Shown here piece after piece: positions 27,071-36,149 of a DNA stretch of 64,000 bases. The translations under genes were made by a program, and so were the position numbers. Where the stretch lies: NCBI GenBank assembly GCA_027494115.1, contig JAOSJL010000003.1, positions 43,016 through 107,015 of the forward strand, in the 5' to 3' direction. The stretch's first letter is position 1. Each line of letters begins with the position of its first letter. Source of the stretch: Acidimicrobiia bacterium. Lineage in GTDB: Bacteria > Actinomycetota > Acidimicrobiia > IMCC26256 > JAOSJL01. The notes beneath the pieces were generated by a model. It did not search any database. It was not told where the DNA came from and saw only the letters and a program-made list of their open reading frames with translations.

Positions 27071-28108
27071 ATGAGCGCAGAGGAGCCCGCGCAGACGGGC
27101 GCCGGCCGCTGGCCCGACATCTCGGTGGTGATGCCCGTTCGCAACGACGCCCCGAACGTGCGTGCCGCTGTCTCCTCGATCCTGGAACAGGACTACCCGG
27201 GCCGGTTCGACATCTTCGTCGCCGTCGGTCCCTCGACCGACGGCACCGAGGAGGTCGTCGCCGGCATCGCACGGGACGACCCGCGGATCCACCTGGTGGC
27301 GAACCCGGCCGGACTCACCGCGGCGGGCCTGAACGCCGCCATAGCGTGCTCCACAGGTGAGATCGTCGCGCGCGTCGACGGCCACGCCGGGCTCTGCGAC
27401 GGCTACCTGCGCCGCTCCGTGGAGACTCTCGGGCAGACGGGCGCCGTGAACGTCGGCGGCGTGCAGCAGGCCGAGGGTGTCACGCCGTTCGAGAGAGCCG
27501 TCGCCGCCGCCATGACATCGCGCTTCGGCGTCGGCGACTCGCGGTTTCACTATGGGGGCGCGCCGGGTCCCGCCGACACCGTCTACCTCGGGGTCTTCCG
27601 CCGCGACGCCCTCGCTCGTGTCGGGGGCTTCGACGAGACACTCGTTCGGAACCAGGACTACGAGCTGAACTGGCGGCTGCGCGAGGCCGGGGGCATCGTC
27701 TGGTTCGACCCGTCGCTGCGCGTCCGCTACCGACCGCGGGCGAGGCTCTCGGCTCTCGCCCGCCAGTACTTCGAGTACGGCCAGTGGAAGCGCGAGATGC
27801 TGCGTAGACATCCCCGGTCGCTCCGATGGCGGCAGCTCGCTCCCCCCGCGGCGCTGTCTGCGAACACGGTCTGCCTACTGGTGGGCACGGCGATCTCCCG
27901 CAGGTTCCTGCTCGTACCATCGGCCTACCTGATCGTCACCCTCGTCGCGGCCACCGTCGCGTCTCGCGGCGACCCGCGGATCGCCGGCCGGCTCCCCCTC
28001 GTATTCGCGACGATGCATCACGCGTGGGGGGCGGGTTTCCTGATCGGTCCTCGGGGATCGTCTGCTCAAGCTGCCTTGAAGAAGGTGACCATGTCTGTGA
28101 AGCCGTAG
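27071..28108 (+). CDS. GT2 family glycosyltransferase with C-terminal membrane segments
   Basis: 345 residues. The GT-A core has DISVVMPVRNDAPNVRAAVS, VGPSTDGTEEVVAG, NPAGLTAAGLNAAIACSTGE with the metal-binding-like VARVDGHAGL, then VGGFDETLVRNQDYELNWRL (the ED-like motif is QDYE). Two or three hydrophobic segments close the protein (LLVPSAYLIVTLVAATVAS). This layout matches ExoA-type succinoglycan glucosyltransferases. It starts two bases after the initiating transferase and its 3' end overlaps the convergent 2H gene by 43 bases. Confidence 0.87.
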   Translation: MSAEEPAQTGAGRWPDISVVMPVRNDAPNVRAAVSSILEQDYPGRFDIFVAVGPSTDGTEEVVAGIARDDPRIHLVANPAGLTAAGLNAAIACSTGEIVARVDGHAGLCDGYLRRSVETLGQTGAVNVGGVQQAEGVTPFERAVAAAMTSRFGVGDSRFHYGGAPGPADTVYLGVFRRDALARVGGFDETLVRNQDYELNWRLREAGGIVWFDPSLRVRYRPRARLSALARQYFEYGQWKREMLRRHPRSLRWRQLAPPAALSANTVCLLVGTAISRRFLLVPSAYLIVTLVAATVASRGDPRIAGRLPLVFATMHHAWGAGFLIGPRGSSAQAALKKVTMSVKP

Positions 28109-28839
28109 AGCGATACCGAGGAGAAGCAGACCGTCGCTTCCTCCACCGGTCCGAGCACCTCATCACTCCACCGCGAGATCTCCGACCCCGCGGCATCGGC
28201 CCCGCCACTGTCGGCGAAGTAGGCAAGACTCACGTGGGGCCGCCACGCCTGGACACGAAGCCCAAGCCGCGCCTCGATCTCCGACGCGTACGCGTCGCGC
28301 TCCTCGCGGATCTCGCGGAGCGCAGCCTCGTCGTCCCGCGACGCCGTTTCGAGGCGCACAGCCAGGACGGACCCCCAGCGCACGAGCTCGGCGGCGACGA
28401 ATGCAACTCGGAGGCCGCCGACGGCATCGACCAGCTCTCTCCCCGCGAGGAAGTCCAACGATGCCGGCAGCTCGGTCAGAGAGAGCGGGAGGTCTCTCAA
28501 CAGCCCCTGCACGGCCCCCGCACTCCGGGATCGGAGACCGGACGCCTGGATCTGGTTGACCCCGTCGCACACGGTCACGTGGTACGTGGCGGGCGGCAGC
28601 CGGCAGAGGCCGAATCTGGCACGTAGGCGTTCGGCGTCGAGCATGTCTGACGCGTCACCGAGGGCCTCGAGCAGCGGCGCATCACCCGGCCCCGGTACGG
28701 ACAGACCGCGAGTGCCTCCGCTCGCTCCGAGGAGCGGGCCCGGATTGTCGAACAGGAGAGAGACTCCGGCGTAGCGACGCCAGGTCGGCCCGAGGTCCGC
28801 GATCTTCGGGTTCGTGACCCGTCGCTCGGGGAGGTTCAC
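28066..28839 (-). CDS. 2H-phosphoesterase-like protein
   Basis: About 258 residues. Two HxT/S-type motifs lie at the right distance: PATYHVTVCDGVNQIQ and RPHVSLAYFAD. This is the signature of the 2H superfamily, which includes 2'-5' RNA ligase and cyclic phosphodiesterase folds. The rest (LETASRDDEAALREIREERD...) fits the DUF1868-like branch. I chose GTG 28839 because the longer frame to 28971 overlaps the Stealth gene upstream. Substrate unknown; given the sugar-phosphate enzymes around it, a cyclic or sugar phosphodiester is possible, but RNA end processing is equally so. Confidence 0.7.
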   Translation of the reverse strand: MNLPERRVTNPKIADLGPTWRRYAGVSLLFDNPGPLLGASGGTRGLSVPGPGDAPLLEALGDASDMLDAERLRARFGLCRLPPATYHVTVCDGVNQIQASGLRSRSAGAVQGLLRDLPLSLTELPASLDFLAGRELVDAVGGLRVAFVAAELVRWGSVLAVRLETASRDDEAALREIREERDAYASEIEARLGLRVQAWRPHVSLAYFADSGGADAAGSEISRWSDEVLGPVEEATVCFSSVSLYGFTDMVTFFKAA

Positions 28840-28850
28840 CGGAAGACCGC

Positions 28851-30584
28851 CTACGGCTCTCGTAGCTCGAACTCGCTCTTCACCGGAAAGTAACGGTCGA
28901 AGAACTCCTCCACGAGTCGCTGCTCGATCTCCGCCCGCTCCGGGTCGGTAACGGTGTCGTTGAGGCAGCACACGTCGAAATCACGCCTCTGTGTGAGCGC
29001 GTAGAGCACGCGATCGAGACCGGGGGCGCCGAGGTCCACGTAGCTAGACGTGATCGTGCCGCGCACGGCGCGGCCGGTCAGGTACGCGTAGTAGTGGTAG
29101 AAGGACGACGCGACCGCAAGGTCCGTCGGACTGCGGAGCTGGGCAGCGGCGGTCCGCTCGAACTGCTCGGAGAACTCCTCCTCCATCTCGAGGAGCACCG
29201 ACCGGCGCTGCGCGTAGGGAGCGTGCCGGAACTTCTGGCTGACCACACAGCCGAACCGCCCGTGCACCAGGTCGCGCCCGTTCTTGGCCGCGGCGTCTAC
29301 GGGCTCCACGTCCTTCGAGGCAGGGCCCAACCCCATCAGCGCCGTCGACGGAAAGAAGAGCGACAGCCCGTTCGACAGGAAGAACGTCTCCGGAACGATC
29401 CGACGACCGAAGAACATGTCGTCGTTCAGGTACACGTAGTGCTCCGCGAGGCCTTCGATGTGGTGGAGGCGCGCTTCGATCGCGTGGGAGTTGAACGTCG
29501 GCAACCTCCCGCTGTCCCCGAAGATCTCCTTGTGGTCGACCACCGTCACCCGCGGGTTGGCCAGGTCGAGCCACGCAGGGATCTGGTCGTCGGTGACGAT
29601 CCACACATGGTTCACGAAGTCCGCGAACGCGGCGACAGACCGCAGTGAGTACTTGAGCTCGTCGCGGCTCTTGAATCGTGCTTCGTTGTGAGCGTTCACG
29701 TTGAGCGCCGGCAGGTCGAGCTCGCGCAGCACGCCGTTCTTCCGGTCGCGCCACGCCGGGTCGCTCCCGTCGACCCACGTGTACACGAGGTCGACAGGGA
29801 ACTCGACCTCGTCGAAGAACCGCGCGTGTACACGTTCCTTCACGGATGGGAGCGATCGCCCGGCCACAGTCACCCGTTCCTTCAGGGGATCGTCGATCGC
29901 GACCGAGCTCACCTTCTTGTTCCACCGCGTGGCGATGAGGTGGGGCCGGCCGCCGTCGAGCCGCTCCTCGGCCCAGAACTCGATCTCGCAGCCATGGAGG
30001 TCGCCGAGTACCGTCCGGCCCCCAGGATCGGCGTAGTTCCGGTAGACGCGCCACACCTCCGCCTGACGGAGGCCGCGACGCGCTCGGAACCCCGTCCGCA
30101 CCGTGCTGACGCGACGGCCCGCGAGGCGCCTGTCGTCGAGGTACACGTACACCCCGGGATCTCCGAGCGCGGCCAGCGCCTCCGTTGCGCGACGACGGTC
30201 GGCTTCGGCCACGCAGAGCCGGTAGCGGTTCACAGACGCGATCGGAACGGGGAAGTAGCGGACTCCGGCCGCCTCCAGCAGGCCGGCGGTGAGGTCGAGG
30301 TTCGCCCGCATCACCTCGGCGACCACGAGTCGCTCGTCGGGATTGGCCAGCCACCAGTGTCGCCGGTGCCACACGGGGAAGAGCCGCGAGCCCTCGGGTA
30401 CGCGTGCCTGCAGCCGGATCCGCACGGGGCCGCTCAGCAGCGCCAGCGACCGGCCGCTCCACACCTGCAGACGGAGTCGTAGCCCTAGGGCGGCCTCGAT
30501 CCGGCCCGACTCGCGGAGAGATCTCACGATGCGCTCGCGACGGCGGACCATCATCGCCTTGACGGGCTTCGGCGCCAACCTCAT
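28851..30584 (-). CDS. Stealth-family sugar-phosphate transferase
   Basis: About 577 residues. It contains the conserved regions of the Stealth family: CR1 FPVDLVYTWVDGSDPAW, CR2 RFKSRDELKYSLRSVAAFAD with HVWIVTDDQIPAWL, and PTFNSHAIEARLHHIEGLAE with YVYLNDDMFFGR. CR3/CR4-like segments such as HAPYAQRRSVLLEMEEEF are present. Known members transfer a hexose- or HexNAc-1-phosphate from a nucleotide sugar to a glycan hydroxyl, building phosphodiester-linked capsules. A basic N-terminal extension of about 240 residues precedes the core. ATG 30584 gives MRLAPKPVKAMM. It is divergent from the sulfotransferase-like pair. Confidence 0.9.
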   Translation of the reverse strand: MRLAPKPVKAMMVRRRERIVRSLRESGRIEAALGLRLRLQVWSGRSLALLSGPVRIRLQARVPEGSRLFPVWHRRHWWLANPDERLVVAEVMRANLDLTAGLLEAAGVRYFPVPIASVNRYRLCVAEADRRRATEALAALGDPGVYVYLDDRRLAGRRVSTVRTGFRARRGLRQAEVWRVYRNYADPGGRTVLGDLHGCEIEFWAEERLDGGRPHLIATRWNKKVSSVAIDDPLKERVTVAGRSLPSVKERVHARFFDEVEFPVDLVYTWVDGSDPAWRDRKNGVLRELDLPALNVNAHNEARFKSRDELKYSLRSVAAFADFVNHVWIVTDDQIPAWLDLANPRVTVVDHKEIFGDSGRLPTFNSHAIEARLHHIEGLAEHYVYLNDDMFFGRRIVPETFFLSNGLSLFFPSTALMGLGPASKDVEPVDAAAKNGRDLVHGRFGCVVSQKFRHAPYAQRRSVLLEMEEEFSEQFERTAAAQLRSPTDLAVASSFYHYYAYLTGRAVRGTITSSYVDLGAPGLDRVLYALTQRRDFDVCCLNDTVTDPERAEIEQRLVEEFFDRYFPVKSEFELREP

Positions 30585-30746
30585 CGGATCTCTCGCCCCC
30601 TCCCGTGTCGCAGGGAGGCGGGAGGCCACCCCGTCCGCGCCGGCTCGTCCGACGGTATCGTACCCACGGCCATCGGCCGAGCACTCCTCCTAGGCACTGC
30701 CGCCGGCCCCACGACCCCTAGACGGACTGCGATCGACCGACGCGAG

Positions 30747-31595
30747 ATGGACAACAAGACTGTCGTCTTCCATGTGGGCGCCCACAAGACTGGGACCTCG
30801 CTGCTGCAGAAGTACATGCGCGACAACCGGCGACGCCTGCAGATGCGCGGCATCTACTACCTGGCGAGAAGCGACATGAACGACCTCGTCGGCTGGGGCC
30901 GCCCTCTCGTCGAGCACCCCGAGAAGCTCGCAGATCGCGTCTCCGACGTCCTCGGACACCTCGTCTACCAGACACTAGTCACCTCGCACGAGAACACGCT
31001 CGGCCGCCCCGTCGCACGAGGCGGCGAGCACCTCTACCCCGGCTGCGCGCCGATGATCGAGGCTCTCGGCGGCGTCTTGGCTCCGTACCGGGCCAAGGTA
31101 TTCCTGTACGTGCGGCCCCAGGTGGAGTTCATCGAGTCGTACTACCTGCAGCTGATCCACCAGGGGAACACCTTCACGTTCGACGAGTGGCTGGACACCC
31201 TCGACATGGATCGAGTGTCCTGGGTTCCACTCACCGAGAAGCTCATGGAGACCTTCGGAAGGGACCGGGTCGAGATCGTCGATTTCGGGGAGATACGCCT
31301 CGGTCAGAACGAGTTCATCCAACGCTTCTTCCGCCGCATCGACCCCGGCTTCGACTTCGAGGTCGACTACAAGCCGCGGCGCAACCCGAGCGTCGGCGAC
31401 AAGGGCCTGACCCTCGCGCTCGCCGCGAACCCGCACCTCAACACGGGCGATGAGAAGAAGGCGATGCGCGTCTTCCTGCAGAAGAACTTCTCGAACGTCG
31501 CGTATCCGAGGCCGGTGCTCTTCACCGAGGCGCAACGCCAGGCCGTGCGAGACCGCTACGACGACGAGTACCGGCGCATCACGGGTACGGCCTGA
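30747..31595 (+). CDS. Sulfotransferase-like protein
   Basis: 282 residues. The N-terminus has a P-loop-like PAPS-binding segment, VVFHVGAHKTGTSLLQKYMR, typical of the sulfotransferase/glycan-modifying superfamily. A later PYRAKVFLYVRPQVEFIESY matches the 3'-phosphate-binding R..(D/E)...S(Y/A)Y region. Expected product: sulfation of a cell-surface glycan, although some proteins of this group have no proven activity. It forms a two-gene unit with the next gene (TGATG overlap), lying between two Stealth genes on the other strand. Confidence 0.7.
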   Translation: MDNKTVVFHVGAHKTGTSLLQKYMRDNRRRLQMRGIYYLARSDMNDLVGWGRPLVEHPEKLADRVSDVLGHLVYQTLVTSHENTLGRPVARGGEHLYPGCAPMIEALGGVLAPYRAKVFLYVRPQVEFIESYYLQLIHQGNTFTFDEWLDTLDMDRVSWVPLTEKLMETFGRDRVEIVDFGEIRLGQNEFIQRFFRRIDPGFDFEVDYKPRRNPSVGDKGLTLALAANPHLNTGDEKKAMRVFLQKNFSNVAYPRPVLFTEAQRQAVRDRYDDEYRRITGTA

Positions 31596-32680
31596 TGCCC
31601 GGCGTCGCTCGCATCCGCACGCTTGTGCTGCACGTGGGGCTGCACCACACCGGAGGTGACTTCCTCACCGAGTCCCTCCGAGTGCTTCGTCCTCAGCTGC
31701 ACCGCCATGGAGTAGCCCTGCTGACCGACGACGACCTGGCCGGCCTGTCCCACAGGGACGGGTGGGCGACGCGCCCCGACTCAGCCGCCGAGATCGCCAC
31801 CGACTTCGAGGGCGAGCTGCGCGTCGTCGCCGGCGCCGCGCTCGACGCGGCGAGGCGCTCGGCCACGACTCCACGGACCCTGCTGATCACCAGCGCGGAG
31901 CTGTCCGGCAGGCGGCCACCGGGACTCGGCGATCGCGACACCTTCCGGCCATTTGCCGAGCCCGCGATACGGCAGGTGGTCGACGCGCTCGATCCCGGCC
32001 GGGTCCAGATCGTTCTGCACACCCGGCGCCAGGACCGCCTCATGGAGTGCTGCTACGTGTCGGAGGTCCAGCGAGGTCGACACCACAGCTTCCCGCACCA
32101 GTTCCCGAACCGATACGAGCCGGTCTTCTCCTATGTAGCGCTCGTGGAACGCCTCATGGCCCTACCTCGGGTGAGAGGAGTTCGCGTGCGGCCGTACGAG
32201 ACGATCGGCGCGGGCACCGTGAGCTTCGTCGACGGCTTCCTCGGGGCCGTAGGTCTGAGCGGCAGGCTGGACCTGTCGGACCTCGCCACCGAGCATCACG
32301 AGAGCTCGCTGTACTCGCGTAACGCACTGCGCCTCGCGCTTGCGATGAACCCGCATCTAGACACCGAGCGCGAGCGCTCCCTGGTCCGGTCCTTTCTGCT
32401 CGAGGAGTTCCCATCGCCGCCGTACACAGAGGCGCGCTTCATCTCGAAGAAGTCGCGCGCGCGCATCATCGACGCATACCGCGACGACAACGAACACCTC
32501 TTCTCGACCCACATGCCCGATCTGCCCCGCGACAGCTACGCGAGCCTCGAGGCGACTCGACGACTCGGAAGTGCAGCACCGGCCGTCCCCGTCTCCGCAC
32601 AGCCCTTCATGCAACGAGCGCGCCGGGCGGCCGCTCGCCGCCTTCAGCGCGTCAGGCGGCACCCGGACCGGCGCGAGTGA
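31595..32680 (+). CDS. Divergent sulfotransferase-like paralogue lacking the P-loop lysine
   Basis: 361 residues, similar in outline to the preceding protein. It has LVLHVGLHHTGGDFLTESLR at the N-terminus, a central VQIVLHTRRQDRLMECCYVS, and the C-terminal run ALRLALAMNPHLDTERERSL that parallels TLALAANPHLNTGDEKKAMR of its neighbour. The HKTGTS loop is changed to HHTGGD, losing the Lys and Thr that bind PAPS. It may be inactive as a sulfotransferase, act on another donor, or work as a partner of the first protein. Its 3' end overlaps the convergent Stealth gene by 29 bases. Confidence 0.62.
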   Translation: MPGVARIRTLVLHVGLHHTGGDFLTESLRVLRPQLHRHGVALLTDDDLAGLSHRDGWATRPDSAAEIATDFEGELRVVAGAALDAARRSATTPRTLLITSAELSGRRPPGLGDRDTFRPFAEPAIRQVVDALDPGRVQIVLHTRRQDRLMECCYVSEVQRGRHHSFPHQFPNRYEPVFSYVALVERLMALPRVRGVRVRPYETIGAGTVSFVDGFLGAVGLSGRLDLSDLATEHHESSLYSRNALRLALAMNPHLDTERERSLVRSFLLEEFPSPPYTEARFISKKSRARIIDAYRDDNEHLFSTHMPDLPRDSYASLEATRRLGSAAPAVPVSAQPFMQRARRAAARRLQRVRRHPDRRE

Positions 32681-34304
32681 TCTCGAACGGACCGGTGCGA
32701 GGGAAGTACTCGCCGAGGAAGGACGCGACCGCCCTCTGAACCCGCCGCTCCTTCCCGGGCGGCAGGTCAGTCTCGTTCAGGCAGAACGAGTCGCAGGCGC
32801 GCAGCGACAGCAGTCTCTCCATCTTGATCGGCGCCCACCGGTCGGCGACGTTCACGTATTCCGACTCGAGGGTGCCGACCACCGCCCGGCCGGTTGCGAG
32901 TGCGTAGTGGTGTGCGAGGCACGAGGCGACGCTCAGGTCTTCAACCGCGCGAAACCGACTCCTCGCAGTGCGCTCGAACTGCTCGGCGAAGTCGCGCTCG
33001 AGGTCCTCCAACACACTCTTGCGCTGCGCATACGGGGCGTGGAGCATCTTCGCGGCCGGCTGCACCCCGAAGCGCGCCGAGATCAGGTCACGGACGTTCT
33101 TCGCCGCCGCATCGACCGGGGCATCCCGCTCGGTCGGCGGGCCTTCCGGTATCGGGGCCCCTTCGTCGGGGAAGCAACGCGGCGTCCCATCGGGCAGGAA
33201 GAACAGCGACGGCGCGACAGGTCGGCCAAGGAAGAAGTCGTCGTTAAGGTAGAGGTAGTGCTCCGCCAGCCCGGGGACCCGGTGCAGGGCGCTCTCGATC
33301 GCATGCGAGTTGAACGTCGGGAGGCATCCGGTGTCGAGTATCTCGTCGTGACGGACTACCCGGATGCGCTCGTCGGCCGTCAGCCACGCCGGCACCTGAC
33401 CACAGGTCACCAGGTGGACACGGCGCACCCACGGAGCATGAAGCGCCAGCGACCTCAGGGAGTACCGGATCTCGTCGCGGTTGCGGAAGCGTGACGCGTT
33501 TGCCGCCAGCGCGTGGACCGACTCATCCTGGATGGACCCGCGCGCCTCCTCGTAGGCGCGTTGCCACCGGGGGTCGGAGCCATCGACCCACGTGTACACG
33601 ACGTCGATCGCGGGCCAGCGCGTGGCCGCGTCTGATCGTCGAGATGCCACGTCGCTGCCGGCGTCGAACCTGACGCTGCACGCCTGGTCCTCCCCGACCA
33701 CGTATCGCGCGGAGAGCCAGTACCACCGGTAGACGCTCCATGCCGCAGCGCCTGCCAGGTGGGCTGCGTCGGTCGCGTCTGAAGACGCGAGCAGGACCGG
33801 TTCGGCACCGGACGCCACGTACAGCGGATCGGCGGCACGCGCCGCCGCGGTCCTGAGCGCCGCCAGCGCGGCAGGGCGGTCGCGCGGATCGACGACGAGG
33901 GCGTCGCCCGAGTCGCCCACGGCCACGCCTGCCGCACCGAGGGCTTCGGCCACCATCCGTCGGTGCTCGGCCGGCAGCGACGCCATCGACTCGTGTTCGA
34001 AGGCCTCCGCGACCCTCCATCCTCCGGCGGCACGAATCAGCCTCCGCTCCGACCCGGCCTCGAGCAGCGGCCGGAGCTTGCGAGCCGCGCGCGCGCGACC
34101 GGGAGAGCGCAGCACCGGCCCGGCCCACCGACCCACCGCGGCGGCGGCGACCCGGGCGCGTCCGCGCGTGTACTCCCCCACGTAGGGGGGGAGCCGGCGC
34201 TCCGACAACGTGCGGGAGACCGCACGGCGCAGCGCTGCGAGGGGGTGACGCCCGGCACGGCTGGTCATCGCCACTTCCCGACGGCTCGACGACGGCCGGG
34301 CCAT
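32652..34304 (-). CDS. Second Stealth-family sugar-phosphate transferase
   Basis: About 550 residues (or 538 from ATG 34268). CR1 is IDVVYTWVDGSDPRWQRAY and CR2 is RFRNRDEIRYSLRSLALHAP with VHLVTCGQVPAWLTADE. Next come PTFNSHAIESALHRVPGLAE and YLYLNDDFFLGRPV, then MLHAPYAQRKSVLEDLERDF. It is clearly homologous to the gene at 28851 but far from identical, so the two probably transfer different sugar phosphates or act at different positions. The N-terminal 200 residues are a variable helical region. It is the last minus-strand gene before the plus-strand nucleotidyltransferase cassette. Confidence 0.9.
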   Translation of the reverse strand: MARPSSSRREVAMTSRAGRHPLAALRRAVSRTLSERRLPPYVGEYTRGRARVAAAAVGRWAGPVLRSPGRARAARKLRPLLEAGSERRLIRAAGGWRVAEAFEHESMASLPAEHRRMVAEALGAAGVAVGDSGDALVVDPRDRPAALAALRTAAARAADPLYVASGAEPVLLASSDATDAAHLAGAAAWSVYRWYWLSARYVVGEDQACSVRFDAGSDVASRRSDAATRWPAIDVVYTWVDGSDPRWQRAYEEARGSIQDESVHALAANASRFRNRDEIRYSLRSLALHAPWVRRVHLVTCGQVPAWLTADERIRVVRHDEILDTGCLPTFNSHAIESALHRVPGLAEHYLYLNDDFFLGRPVAPSLFFLPDGTPRCFPDEGAPIPEGPPTERDAPVDAAAKNVRDLISARFGVQPAAKMLHAPYAQRKSVLEDLERDFAEQFERTARSRFRAVEDLSVASCLAHHYALATGRAVVGTLESEYVNVADRWAPIKMERLLSLRACDSFCLNETDLPPGKERRVQRAVASFLGEYFPRTGPFEITRAGPGAA

Positions 34305-34366
34305 GATACGCGGCGGATTCCGCCTACCATCGGGCGACCGAGCACCGCCTACGAGGAGAGCGCCAC

Positions 34367-35107
34367 GTGATCGGGATCGTGCTGGCGGCCGGCGCCGGCA
34401 CGCGGCTGCTGCCGCTCACCGAGAGCCTGCCGAAGACTCTCCTCGCCGTCGACGGCGAGCGGACGATCCTCGACGTCGCAGTGTCGAACCTCGCAGTCGC
34501 CGGTGTGGCCGAGATCGTGATCGTCACGGGGTTCGCCGCAGCCGAGATCGAGAGTCGCGTCGGTGTTCTCGCCGAACGTCACGGCGTAGCGGTCACGACT
34601 CTCCACAACGAGCGCTGGGACCTGAACAACTCCTACTCGCTCTGGCTAGCTGGGTCTTACCTGGAACGTGGGGCGGTGGTCGTGAACGGCGACACCCTCC
34701 ACCCCGTCTCGGTGGTGCAGCGCCTCCTCGAGCGCGCGGCCACAGGGCCCTCCTTCGACATCGCGCTCGCCGTCGACGATCGCAAGGTTCTCGGGGCCGA
34801 GGCCATGAAGGTCGTAGTCGGCTCCGACGGCACGGTGACCCGGATCTCCAAGGAGATCGATCCTCGCGCCGCCGCAGGTGAGTACATCGGCGTGGCGTGC
34901 GTGCAGGCGGCTTCCGCTCTCGATCTCGTCGATGCTCTCGCTGCCACCTGGACCCGCGACCCTTCGCTCTACTACGAAGACGGCTTCCAGGCTCTCGCCG
35001 ACGCGGGCGGCCGGATCGAGCCCGTCTCGATCGGTGCAGTCGAGTGGGTCGAGGTGGACGACCCCGCCGATCTCGCCCGGGCAAGGAGCATCGGATGCCT
35101 CTGCTAG
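34367..35107 (+). CDS. Sugar/polyol-phosphate nucleotidyltransferase (LicC-like)
   Basis: 246 residues. The signature MIGIVLAAGAGTRLLPLTES with LPKTLLAVDG is the nucleotide-binding start of NTP transferases. VVNGDTLHPVSV supplies the metal-binding Asp, and NSYSLWLAGSYL matches phosphocholine/phospho-alcohol cytidylyltransferases. The next genes, a glycerol-1-phosphate dehydrogenase and a CDP-alcohol phosphotransferase, suggest it makes CDP-glycerol or a similar CDP-polyol rather than a sugar nucleotide. That is inference from context. It overlaps the dehydrogenase by 13 bases. Confidence 0.82.
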   Translation: MIGIVLAAGAGTRLLPLTESLPKTLLAVDGERTILDVAVSNLAVAGVAEIVIVTGFAAAEIESRVGVLAERHGVAVTTLHNERWDLNNSYSLWLAGSYLERGAVVVNGDTLHPVSVVQRLLERAATGPSFDIALAVDDRKVLGAEAMKVVVGSDGTVTRISKEIDPRAAAGEYIGVACVQAASALDLVDALAATWTRDPSLYYEDGFQALADAGGRIEPVSIGAVEWVEVDDPADLARARSIGCLC

Positions 35108-36149
35108 CACGCACCGTCGCCGCCCCCTGCTCGTCGAGATCCGGCGCGGGGCGATCGGCGACCTCGCCGAGTCGCTCGCCTCGGCACGCATATCGCCGTC
35201 GGGGAACGTCGCCGTCGTCGTCGGAACCGGGGTCGGTCCCGAGGTCCTGCCGGCCGTCGAGAAGGCCCTGCCCTCGTCGTCCTCCACGACCGTCGCCGCT
35301 GCGACCGTCGCCGAGGCACGTCACCTCGAGGCGCTCCTGCGCGCCGCATCGGTCGATGCAGTGGTCGCAGTCGGGGGCGGCGGGACGCTCGACGTCGCCA
35401 AGTGGTCCGCGACCATGGTGGGGCTCCCGTTCGTCGCGGTCGCGACGAACCTCGCCCACGACGGGATCGCTTCGCCGGTCTCGGTGCTCGAGTCCGAGGG
35501 TAGGAAGCGCTCCTACGGCGCGCACCTGCCCATAGGTGTCGTGGTCGATCTCGACCTCGTCGCCTCCGGGCCGGTGGAGCACGTCCGCTCGGGCATCGGC
35601 GACGCCGTCTCCAACCTCTCGGCCGTGGCCGACTGGCTCCTCGCCGCTTCCGAGCGCGACGAGCGGGTCGACGGCCTGGCCGTCTCCCTGGCACGCACGG
35701 CTGCGGCGGCGGTCATCGGCAGCAGCGGAGAGACGGCTTCCGAGGAGTTCCTGACCACGCTGGCAGACGCCCTCGTCATCAGCGGCACGGCGATGTCGGT
35801 TGCCGGCACCAGCCACCCGTGCAGCGGGGCCTGCCACGAGATCTCCCACGCGATCGATGCGCTCTTCCCCGGCACAGCCCTCCACGGCGAGCAGGTTGCA
35901 GTCGGGGCGATGTTCTCCTCGTTCCTGAGGGGGAGCCCCGACCTCGACCACATCGGCGACTGCCTGCAACGCCACGGGGTCGCCCGCCTGCCGAGCGACC
36001 TCGGCCTCACGAACGCACAGCTCGCAGAGGCGGCGCTCGCAGCGCCGGGCACCCGTCCCGACCGTTACACGATCCTGGAGCACCTCGCTCTCGACCCCGA
36101 CGAGATGCGGAGGCGGGTGGATGCGTTCGTCGAAGCCGTCGATCGCTGA
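35095..36149 (+). CDS. sn-Glycerol-1-phosphate dehydrogenase family enzyme (EgsA/AraM-like; frameshift near the start)
   Basis: About 351 residues of the iron/zinc-dependent alcohol-dehydrogenase fold. VVAVGGGGTLDVAKWSATM, NLAHDGIASPVSVLES, PIGVVVDLDLV and SGIGDAVSNLSAVADW are specific for glycerol-1-phosphate dehydrogenases. The metal ligands are visible as Asp in the HDGIAS region and His in GTSHPCSGACHEISHA and ALHGEQVAVG. The reaction is reduction of dihydroxyacetone phosphate to sn-glycerol-1-phosphate, the archaeal-type stereoisomer. ATG 35095 reads MPLLARTVA and must shift at about 35125 to reach PLLVEIRRGAIGDLAESL. No PcrB-type prenyltransferase is near, so glycan decoration is more likely than lipid synthesis. 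Confidence 0.82.
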
